Part shown: positions 1-4,706 of the stretch, in pieces
Layout of the letters: every line of letters starts with the position of its first letter
Numbering within the stretch: position 1 is the first letter of the stretch
Assembly: GCA_035528275.1 (NCBI GenBank)
Contig: DATKYV010000241.1
Coordinates: 1-6,032, forward strand
Reading direction: 5' to 3'
Length of the DNA stretch: 6,032 nt
Source: DATKYV01 sp035528275
GTDB lineage: Bacteria; Acidobacteriota; Terriglobia; UBA7540
Program-made: the position numbers and the translations under genes
The notes under the pieces: model-generated
Database searches by the model: none
Seen by the model: only the letters and a program-made list of their open reading frames with translations
Told to the model about the DNA's origin: nothing

Positions 1-4
1 CGGA

Positions 5-46
5 ACCTGGGCCGGCGAAGCCGGGAGGTCGGCATCTGCGAATGCC
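5..46 (+). other. folded stretch upstream of a terminator (3' end of an unseen plus-strand transcript)
   Basis: Two adjacent stem-loops can be drawn. In the first, ACCT (5-8) pairs with AGGT (26-29) around an inner stem CCGGC (12-16) / GCCGG (20-24) closed by a GAA loop. In the second, GGCAT (31-35) pairs with ATGCC (42-46). They are followed about 40 nt later by the strong terminator at 90-129, so this is the tail of whatever plus-strand transcript enters from the left. All three plus-strand frames are open from base 1; one stops with TAG at 88-90, directly at the terminator. I therefore cannot tell a protein C-terminus from the 3' part of a structured RNA. I did not recognise tmRNA, RNase P RNA, SRP RNA, 5S rRNA or a tRNA end here. 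Confidence 0.25.
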
Positions 47-89
47 CGGCCGCGTGCCTACCGTGTTCATTCGTGGGTTGGAGCATTTA

Positions 90-129
90 GCGCAGACCTC
101 GCGCTTGAGGTCTGCGCCTTTTTGTTTTT
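90..129 (+). terminator. rho-independent terminator, plus strand
   Basis: A perfect 11-bp stem, GCGCAGACCTC (90-100) with GAGGTCTGCGC (107-117), has a 6-nt loop. It is followed by a T-rich tract of ten T's interrupted by one G (119-129). The T tract lies on the right, so it terminates rightward transcription coming from outside the window. Read on the other strand the same stem has no U-tract, so it would at most be a weak end for the anti-sigma transcript, which stops at 170 and converges on it. Confidence 0.88.
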
Positions 130-169
130 GAACAAGCCGCGAACCTACACATCAGGTCCGCGCTTCCCG

Positions 170-397
170 CTATTTCTTCTTCAGCCCGTGCAGGAGGTGG
201 GATTTCTGCTTGGGTTTCAGGCGGGCGGGTTTGGCGGTTTGAGCCAGGAGATACAAGGTAAGCGTCGCTTCCCGCAACTGATAGATGCAGTTCGGGCAGC
301 CGCGCGAAACGTGCTCGGCGATTTCCCGCCCGTCTCCCCCATCGAGCGTTCCGAGAACGAACAGCTCGTAGAGGTCATCTAGATTTCGGCAGACCAT
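170..397 (-). CDS. short zinc-finger anti-sigma factor-like protein
   Basis: This 75-residue protein resembles the N-terminal zinc-binding anti-sigma domain (ZAS/RskA N-terminal type). The helix around residues 8-20 (DLYELFVLGTLD) and the following acidic stretch fit that fold. The zinc motif is His29, Cys34, Cys37, that is H-x4-C-x2-C, where the classical motif is H-x3-C-x2-C. Proteins of this kind bind an ECF sigma factor and hold it off RNA polymerase. This one ends about 35 residues after the motif in a lysine-rich tail (residues 57-75), with no membrane segment and no C-terminal sensor domain, so it would be cytoplasmic. Its ATG lies inside the end of the sigma gene (19-nt overlap) with only a poor GGGA upstream, suggesting translational coupling. 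The sigma partner is inferred from adjacency. The short length could be native or the remnant of a longer protein. Confidence 0.72.
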   Translation of the reverse strand: MVCRNLDDLYELFVLGTLDGGDGREIAEHVSRGCPNCIYQLREATLTLYLLAQTAKPARLKPKQKSHLLHGLKKK

Positions 398-963
398 GTT
401 CCCAATACGGCGCGCAGGCGTTGCCTCAGAAAGCGCATGCCGGCGCGCAATCCTGACTGGACCTTCCCCAGAGGTTCGTTCAGCTTCCTGGCGATTTCGG
501 TTTCCGTGTAACCCTCAAAGAGGGCCATATCCAGAATCCCGCGCTGAGGCTGGGGCAACTGGAGGATCAGCTTCTTGAGCAGCTCACGCCGGCTCTCCAT
601 CTTGGCGATGGATTCCGGACGAGCCACCCAAGCAAGGGTCTTTTCCAGGGGATCGGGCTTTGCCCGGATGTGCGGCGGAAGCTTGAGCCCGGCGCGCCGC
701 CTCTCCACCGCCGCCGCGCGCGCCGTCAACATCAGCCACGCCGCGACGCTTGCCCCCTCGCGCGAGACACGCCGGGCACCGCTCCAAAGCCGCAGGAACG
801 CTCCCTCAACCACTTCCTCCGCCGCCGCACGGTCCGAAAGGCTGCGCAAGACCATCCCCAACAATCCCGGGGCGTGGCGGTTGTAAAGTTCCCCCAGCGC
901 CGATTCGTCGCGTTCCGCGACGCGGGCTAGCAGGGCCTCACTTGTGATCTGCTTCGCAATCAT
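379..963 (-). CDS. ECF-type RNA polymerase sigma-70 factor
   Basis: At 194 residues this has the normal length of an extracytoplasmic-function sigma factor. Sigma region 2 spans about residues 22-91, with ALGELYNRHAPGLLG, then VVEGAFLRLW (51-60), then WLMLTARAAAVERRR (76-90). A linker follows to about 125. Region 4 spans about 130-185, with LPQPQRGILDMALFEGYTETEIARKL leading into a helix-turn-helix (about 152-175). It would direct RNA polymerase to a specific promoter set, held in check by the overlapping anti-sigma-like protein downstream. Several usually conserved positions differ from common family patterns. The 'ED-VVQE-F' core of region 2 reads EE-VVEG-F, and the recognition helix reads GKVQSGLRAG where GTVKSRLRRA is common. 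The ATG at 961-963 has no Shine-Dalgarno; a possible -10 box sits 7 nt upstream. The family call is firm, but the subgroup and target genes are unknown. Confidence 0.9.
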   Translation of the reverse strand: MIAKQITSEALLARVAERDESALGELYNRHAPGLLGMVLRSLSDRAAAEEVVEGAFLRLWSGARRVSREGASVAAWLMLTARAAAVERRRAGLKLPPHIRAKPDPLEKTLAWVARPESIAKMESRRELLKKLILQLPQPQRGILDMALFEGYTETEIARKLNEPLGKVQSGLRAGMRFLRQRLRAVLGTWSAEI

Positions 964-970
964 TTGTTGG

Positions 971-976
971 ATTGTA
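971..976 (-). promoter_or_regulatory. possible -10 box directly upstream of the sigma gene (leaderless start)
   Basis: On the minus strand TACAAT (one mismatch to TATAAT) ends 7 nt before the sigma ATG. Transcription would then begin at or next to the start codon, which would explain why no ribosome binding site is visible. No good -35 lies 16-18 nt upstream, so this is only a candidate. Confidence 0.22.
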
Positions 977-1054
977 AGGCTTCAAACCCGACAGTCTCTT
1001 GTGCACCTGCCCGGAGGTGGGCCGGCTCCCGGCGCGCCGCGAGAAGGCCGCTCG

Positions 1055-1087
1055 ATTGTATCCCACCACTGAGTCTCAGAATGTGAA
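1055..1087 (-). promoter_or_regulatory. alternative upstream promoter/operator region for the sigma gene
   Basis: On the minus strand a TTCACA (1082-1087, one mismatch to the -35 consensus) and a TACAAT (1055-1060, one mismatch to the -10 consensus) face the sigma gene. They are 21 nt apart, longer than the usual 16-18 nt. Between them lies an 11-bp palindrome, CTGAGTCTCAG (1069-1079), whose placement would suit an operator. Weak evidence overall; the poor spacing is the main objection. Confidence 0.2.
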
Positions 1088-1195
1088 AAACCGCACTCAG
1101 TTCCGATCAAAGCATCGTTGATGCTAAGCATAAAGAGAATGAATTGGACAAGGCGCGCCGCGGGCGGGAGAATGACCCCAGTCTGACCAGACCAT

Positions 1196-1305
1196 CGGAC
1201 CCGCGTCACGAGGGATTTGCCCCCAAGCCCTTGAGGCGCGGTCCGGTGCAGAGTTTAGTTCCTCTCTCCCCCTCGGCGGTGACGCGCCGAGGGGTTCTTT
1301 TTTCT
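1196..1305 (+). ncRNA. candidate structured small RNA ending in an intrinsic terminator
   Basis: CGGACC+GCG (1196-1201, 1203-1205, one bulged C at 1202) pairs with CGC+GGTCCG (1237-1239, 1240-1245), giving a 9-bp stem around a 31-nt apical region that can itself pair (AGGG with CCCT). About 23 nt later comes the strong terminator at 1269-1305. No convincing protein gene precedes it on this strand; only a 15-codon reading frame (1139-1186) is present. A short non-coding transcript is the simplest explanation. The 5' end is not defined: a small AGCATC/GATGCT hairpin at 1111-1125 may or may not belong, and I found no convincing promoter. No known RNA family was recognised. Confidence 0.35.
1269..1305 (+). 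terminator. rho-independent terminator, plus strand, with no visible gene
   Basis: A perfect 10-bp stem, CCCCTCGGCG (1269-1278) with CGCCGAGGGG (1285-1294), has a 6-nt loop and is followed by TTCTTTTTTCT (1295-1305). Direction is unambiguous: the T tract is on the right and an equivalent is absent on the minus strand. The plus strand upstream contains only the sequence opposite the sigma gene and the short region 964-1268, so it must end either a small RNA or an antisense transcript. Confidence 0.87.
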
Positions 1306-1431
1306 ACCGGCGAGCGCGATGTCGGGGAAGTTTTCGGCTGGAGGATTCCCGCAGACCTCCCAAACCACGGGCCAGCAGGAAGCCACCATAATCGGGACGT
1401 AAATCAAAGAAGCAAAGCCGCTATGTTATTG

Positions 1432-1463
1432 AAAAAACAGGGCAGGTCTGGAGAAGGCCCCCT
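1432..1463 (-). terminator. weak candidate terminator for the oxidoreductase cluster
   Basis: On the minus strand an AGGG..C / GCCCT pairing (bulged by two G's, 1457-1463 with 1439-1443) is followed almost at once by six T's (1437-1432). It lies about 185 nt past the stop codon of the last oxidoreductase gene. The stem is short and imperfect, so this is only a possibility, but it is the only T-run with pairing on that strand in the 3' flank. Confidence 0.25.
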
Positions 1464-1564
1464 AAAGTGTACTCGAGTGTTGGCGGGCCGAATCGGTTGC
1501 TTGGGGCCGGGAGAGACCCCAAGAGCTCAGATAAATCGAAGGCCATCGCAGGATTGTCGAGGCT

Positions 1565-1601
1565 TGCCGCGGCGGAAAGCACAAGGCCTTCCACCGCGGC
1601 A
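1565..1601 (-). other. strong stem-loop downstream of the last oxidoreductase gene
   Basis: TGCCGCGG (1565-1572) pairs perfectly with CCGCGGCA (1594-1601). After one C·A mismatch the stem continues for four more pairs (GGAA with TTCC). It begins 46 nt after the stop codon of the gene at 1648-3003. No U-tract follows, so it is more likely an RNA-stabilising 3' structure or a rho-assisted end than a classical terminator. Confidence 0.45.
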
Positions 1602-1647
1602 TGATGTGCCCCTCAACCTGGCGCAGTGAGGCAACGCGGACCGCGAG

Positions 1648-3003
1648 CTATCCCCGAATCATCTTTCCTGCGGCATCCCACTCCACCGCGGTTTTCTTGA
1701 AGTAGGAAGTGTTGGCCATGTGGCAAGCGATCGATGTGTTGTTCCCGAACGTCGCGTCTTCGACCACTGGCTTGCGGGTGCGCACGGCCTCGAAGAAATT
1801 CCACAAGTGGTCGCGGGTGATGTCGTAACCCGGAGGGGCGTGGTACGAGTCGGCCTCTACTTCCTTCTGCCCGCCGGGCTTCGGCCCGTGCTTCTCCCAC
1901 CATTCGCGCATGTACTCCTCTCGCAGGGACTTGGGGACGCAGCTGGCGTAGTAACTGGGACTGTTATCAACGCCGTCCTGCGGCTGGTGGGTGAGCGTGT
2001 CGCCCCGAAGTTCCAGAACTCCGCGCGAACCCATCCAGCGTGTCACTTCGTCGGTCTCGGTGGTCTGGGTAACACGCATGGTCACTTCGAACTGCGGGTA
2101 GTCGAACAGGGTCGTGTGGACGTCCGGAACGTCGCGGCCGTCCTTCCAACGAAAGATCCCGCCCGTGGAGGAGGCCCGCTGCGGCGGAGCGTTCACGCCG
2201 GTGACGAAGTGGATCCCGGTCAGCAGGTGAACGAAGAGGTCGCCGGCCACCCCCGATCCGTACACCTGCCAGCAGCGCCAGCGCGCAAAGTGCAGAGGAT
2301 TGAACGGGATCTTGGGGGTGGTGCCAAGCCACGTGTCCCAATCGAGGTTCTGCGGCGACAGGTCGGGCGGCGGAGGGTATTGCCACGCACCGGTCGGATC
2401 GTTCCGCCCCATCGATGACTCGATCAGCGAGAGTTCGCCAATGGCGCCTTGGGCGAGAAGCTCTTTCGCCTTGGCGTAGAGAATCCCACTCACCCGCTGA
2501 CTGCCCACCTGGACGATACGCTTGCCCTTCTGCTCGGCGGCGATCATCTCAAAGCCTTCGTCCACGGTGTGGGTCATGGGCTTCTCGCAGTAGACGTCCT
2601 TGCCCGCGCTGCAGCAGTCCACAACGATCTGCTTGTGCCAGTGGTCGGGAGTGGCGTTGATGATGCAATCGATCTCCTTGTTGTCGAGCAATTCTTGGTA
2701 GCGACGCGTGGTGGGGATGGGTGCGCCAGCGATTTCTTTGGCCAGATCGTGCCGCCCGTCGTAGAGGTCGCAGGCGGCCACGCATTCGACGCCGGGAAGC
2801 TGAATCGAGGTACGCAACAGGCCCGAGCCCTGCATCCCCACACCAATGATGCCGAAGCGCACCCGGTCGCTAGGAGCGACGGCGCGGGGAGAGGCGGCCA
2901 AAGACGCGGGCTCGAGCAGAATCGAGCGCCCGGCCAATCCGGCGCCCGCCGCGCCCGCCGCAGTTCGCATGAAGTCGCGGCGAGATATTCTGTTCTTCTT
3001 CAT
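1648..3003 (-). CDS. Tat-exported Gfo/Idh/MocA-family oxidoreductase (third of three paralogs)
   Basis: This 451-residue protein is a NAD(P)-dependent sugar or cyclitol-type dehydrogenase of the Gfo/Idh/MocA family. A twin-arginine signal opens it (SRRDFMR, residues 7-13, then a hydrophobic Ala/Gly stretch to about 30, cleavage near 37). The Rossmann domain has GVGMQG (Gly54, 56, 59), and an acidic residue at the end of strand 2 (Asp79) suggests NAD rather than NADP. The motif CEKP (139-142) carries the family's catalytic lysine (Lys141), and GDLFVHL gives Asp255 and His259 in the active-site pocket. I start it at 3003, not at the in-frame ATG at 3081: AGGAGG sits 7 nt before this ATG and the Tat motif follows at once. 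It lies 174 nt after the preceding paralog. Residues about 340-385 differ clearly from the other two copies, so its substrate may differ. The substrate itself is unknown. Confidence 0.93.
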   Translation of the reverse strand: MKKNRISRRDFMRTAAGAAGAGLAGRSILLEPASLAASPRAVAPSDRVRFGIIGVGMQGSGLLRTSIQLPGVECVAACDLYDGRHDLAKEIAGAPIPTTRRYQELLDNKEIDCIINATPDHWHKQIVVDCCSAGKDVYCEKPMTHTVDEGFEMIAAEQKGKRIVQVGSQRVSGILYAKAKELLAQGAIGELSLIESSMGRNDPTGAWQYPPPPDLSPQNLDWDTWLGTTPKIPFNPLHFARWRCWQVYGSGVAGDLFVHLLTGIHFVTGVNAPPQRASSTGGIFRWKDGRDVPDVHTTLFDYPQFEVTMRVTQTTETDEVTRWMGSRGVLELRGDTLTHQPQDGVDNSPSYYASCVPKSLREEYMREWWEKHGPKPGGQKEVEADSYHAPPGYDITRDHLWNFFEAVRTRKPVVEDATFGNNTSIACHMANTSYFKKTAVEWDAAGKMIRG

Positions 3004-3010
3004 TGGGAAA

Positions 3011-3016
3011 CCTCCT
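3011..3016 (-). promoter_or_regulatory. Shine-Dalgarno site fixing the start of the third oxidoreductase
   Basis: AGGAGG on the minus strand, 7 nt before the ATG at 3001-3003. It decides against the longer reading frame beginning at 3081, whose extra 26 residues would sit awkwardly in front of the Tat signal. Confidence 0.85.
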
Positions 3017-3052
3017 GGGTCAGCGAATTGATGACAGCTCCGGGGAGCACAT

Positions 3053-3081
3053 ATCCTATGCGCAGTCTTGGCGAGGGGCAA
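3053..3081 (-). promoter_or_regulatory. possible sigma-70 type promoter between the second and third oxidoreductases
   Basis: On the minus strand TTGCCC (3076-3081) and TAGGAT (3053-3058) are separated by exactly 17 nt. Each matches 4 of 6 consensus bases. A start about 7 nt further would give a leader of roughly 40 nt that includes the Shine-Dalgarno site. The matches are modest, so this could be chance; if real, the third gene can be expressed independently. Confidence 0.27.
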
Positions 3082-3122
3082 GGGGAGAATTGGGAAGATT
3101 TCGCTGCCACCCTGCCCGGCGG

Positions 3123-3155
3123 CTCCGGGGCCAGATTGTTCCTTCGGCCCCGGAG
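3123..3155 (-). other. GC-rich stem-loop after the second oxidoreductase gene
   Basis: CTCCGGGGCC (3123-3132) and GGCCCCGGAG (3146-3155) form a perfect 10-bp stem with a 13-nt loop. A flanking GGC/GCC can extend it past a one-base bulge. It begins 22 nt after the stop codon at 3178-3180. No T-run follows on the minus strand, so it is not a classical terminator; it may stabilise or partly attenuate the transcript between the paralogs. Confidence 0.6.
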
Positions 3156-3177
3156 GCCAGGCGAGTGCGTTGGCGGA

Positions 3178-4539
3178 CTAGCCTTTGATAGTCTTCGCGG
3201 CTTCGTCCCACCGGGCGACGGTTTTGTTCTCGTACGAATAGTTCGCCATGTGGCAGGCGATGGCGGTGTGGTTGCCGAACACTGCGTCTTCCACCGACGG
3301 TTGGCGTGTGCGCACCGACTCCATGAAGTTGTGCATGTGGTCGACGCCGTAGTCGTACCCCGGAGGCGCTTGAAAGCTCTGGGACTCCGCGACGACATCA
3401 GACTTTCCCGGGTCGGGCGCCGGATGCTTGGCGCGGAATTCCTCGAGGTATTCCTTCCGCAGGTTGGCCGGCCAGCCGTAGATCGAGTAGCTCTCGGGCC
3501 GCGGACGCGTATCCTGCGGGGTGGCGGTGAGCACTTCGTTTACGATCTCCAGCGTTCCCTTTGTCCCGAAGAGACGCGTCACTCCCGGCGACTCGTTGTT
3601 CAGGTTGCAGTGCAGGCTGATGGTGAACTTCGGGTATTCGTAAAGCGTCCAGATGAGGTCGGGGACATCCCGATCTTCGGTCCAGCGGTAAAGGCCGCCC
3701 ATCGCCGCGGCGCGTCGCGGGGCTTCGTTGATGCCGGTGATGGTATAGATCCCGGTCAGCAGGTGGACGTAGAGATCACCCGGGAGACCTTCACCGTAGT
3801 CCTTGTATTTGCGCCAGCGGAAGAAACGCTTGGCATCGAACGGCCGTTTCGGGGCGCTCCCCAAAAACTGATTCCAGTCGATGGTCTTCTCGGAAGCATC
3901 GGGCGGAATGGGATATTCCCAGGCGCCGCTCGCGTCGTTGCGGTCGATCCAGGCTTCGATGGCCGTCACTTGGCCCAAGAAACCGCTGTCGTAAATCTCC
4001 CTGGCCTTGGCGGCAACAATCGAACTGCGCGCCTGGCTGCCGATCTGCACGATGCGTTTATTCTTCTGCATCGCCTCAACCATCGCAAAGCCGTCGACGA
4101 CGGTGTGCGACATGGGCTTCTCGCAGTAAACGTCCTTGCCGGCGGCGCAGGCGTCTTCGACGAGCTTGCGATGCCAATGGTCCGGCGTGGCCACCAGAAC
4201 CGCGTCCACGTCCTTGCGGTCGAGGATGGCGCGGTAGTCCTTGGTGGTGGGAATCTGCTTCCGGGCGTTCTCCTGAGCGGCAATCAACCGGCCGTCGTAG
4301 AGGTCGCAAGTGGCGACGATCTCTGTCCCCGGACACTCCAGCGCGGCGCGCATGATATCGCAGCCACGCACGCCGGTGCCGATGGAGGCGAACCGCACCC
4401 TGTCGCTGGGCGCTACGGCGCGCGGCGCAGCAGCGAGGAAACTCGGAGTCAGATACGTCACCTTGCCGGCCACGCCTAGGGCCGCGGCCCCGGCGCCGAA
4501 TCGCATAAAGTCGCGGCGAGTCAATCGATTCTTGCGCAT
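3178..4539 (-). CDS. Tat-exported Gfo/Idh/MocA-family oxidoreductase (second of three paralogs)
   Basis: This 453-residue protein has the same plan as its neighbours. The Tat signal is TRRDFMR (residues 7-13) with a hydrophobic segment to about 36 and an Ala-Ala-Ala at 36-38 fitting signal peptidase. The nucleotide-binding motif is GTGVRG (Gly54, 56, 59), with Asp79 after strand 2 pointing to NAD. TPDHWH (118-123) is followed by CEKP (139-142, catalytic Lys141) and GDLYVHL with Asp255 and His259. Expected activity is NAD-linked oxidation or reduction of a sugar-like substrate outside the cytoplasm. It is closer to the gene at 4707-6032 than to 1648-3003: 15 residues, YPIPPDASEKTIDWN, are identical in the first two and changed in the third. 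The start at 4539 is chosen because AAGGAGGT lies 9 nt upstream; the in-frame ATG at 4566 would place that site inside the gene. The substrate is unknown. Confidence 0.93.
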   Translation of the reverse strand: MRKNRLTRRDFMRFGAGAAALGVAGKVTYLTPSFLAAAPRAVAPSDRVRFASIGTGVRGCDIMRAALECPGTEIVATCDLYDGRLIAAQENARKQIPTTKDYRAILDRKDVDAVLVATPDHWHRKLVEDACAAGKDVYCEKPMSHTVVDGFAMVEAMQKNKRIVQIGSQARSSIVAAKAREIYDSGFLGQVTAIEAWIDRNDASGAWEYPIPPDASEKTIDWNQFLGSAPKRPFDAKRFFRWRKYKDYGEGLPGDLYVHLLTGIYTITGINEAPRRAAAMGGLYRWTEDRDVPDLIWTLYEYPKFTISLHCNLNNESPGVTRLFGTKGTLEIVNEVLTATPQDTRPRPESYSIYGWPANLRKEYLEEFRAKHPAPDPGKSDVVAESQSFQAPPGYDYGVDHMHNFMESVRTRQPSVEDAVFGNHTAIACHMANYSYENKTVARWDEAAKTIKG

Positions 4540-4548
4540 GAAAGTGTT

Positions 4549-4556
4549 ACCTCCTT
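4549..4556 (-). promoter_or_regulatory. Shine-Dalgarno site fixing the start of the second oxidoreductase
   Basis: AAGGAGGT on the minus strand, 9 nt before the ATG at 4537-4539. It falls within the longer reading frame that starts at 4566, showing that the inner ATG is the real start. Confidence 0.85.
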
Positions 4557-4610
4557 GGAGATTCAATCAACACTGAAGAACGGGATGGCGTTTCGAAAGA
4601 CAGAGTGTGC

Positions 4611-4623
4611 CACCTTTAAGGTG
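4611..4623. repeat. 13-bp perfect palindrome between the first two oxidoreductases
   Basis: CACCTTTAAGGTG has two 6-bp arms around a single central base. It lies 71 bp upstream of the start codon of the gene at 3178-4539, in a spot that would suit a dimeric repressor or activator site. It could equally be a short RNA hairpin stem, although a one-base loop is not stable. No clear promoter was found beside it. Confidence 0.35.
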
Positions 4624-4646
4624 AAAGCGAAAGGGGGTGAATGGAT

Positions 4647-4699
4647 GGGGAGCGGGACGCCGGCGGGAGTTCCCTCCCCCGCCGGACCGACCGCTCCCC
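4647..4699 (-). other. two-tier GC-rich stem-loop after the first oxidoreductase gene
   Basis: An outer 9-bp stem GGGGAGCGG (4647-4655) / CCGCTCCCC (4691-4699) encloses an inner 8-bp stem CCGGCGGG (4660-4667) / CCCGCCGG (4678-4685), both perfect, with short internal loops. It starts 7 nt after the TAA at 4707-4709. Only scattered pyrimidines follow on the minus strand, not a U-tract, so stabilisation of the upstream message or partial termination is more likely than a full stop. Confidence 0.65.
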
Positions 4700-4706
4700 G
4701 GAGGTC

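Larger units (their letters stand above)
1306..1647. other. intergenic region without a supported gene
   Basis: No reading frame here looks like a protein. The longest one, on the plus strand (1144-1629), runs straight through the terminator at 1269-1305 and has no recognisable domain or ribosome binding site. The stretch holds inverted repeats. CTTGGGG (1500-1506) matches CCCCAAG (1517-1523), and the long stem at 1565-1601 is listed separately. It is the 3' flank of the oxidoreductase cluster and the upstream flank of the candidate RNA and sigma region. Confidence 0.6.

Noticed and set aside
982..1209. A 75-codon minus-strand frame upstream of the sigma gene
   Set aside because: It overlaps the candidate promoter and folded RNA region, shows no family resemblance and has no ribosome binding site.
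1144..1629. A 161-codon open frame on the plus strand beginning with TTG
   Set aside because: It reads through the strong terminator at 1269-1305, lacks a ribosome binding site, and its Arg/Pro/Gly-rich composition looks non-coding.
3004..3081. Longer N-terminus for the third oxidoreductase, starting at the ATG at 3081
   Set aside because: The Shine-Dalgarno site lies inside that extension and the Tat signal begins only at the inner ATG.
2449..4479. A 676-codon open frame on the plus strand opposite two oxidoreductase genes
   Set aside because: It is the antisense shadow of two clear family members; it has no recognisable domain, crosses their intergenic region, and long antisense frames are common in GC-rich DNA.
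4590..4613. Sigma-54-like promoter (TGGCAC) on the minus strand upstream of the second oxidoreductase
   Set aside because: The -24 half is present but the required GC of the -12 element is CT at the correct spacing.
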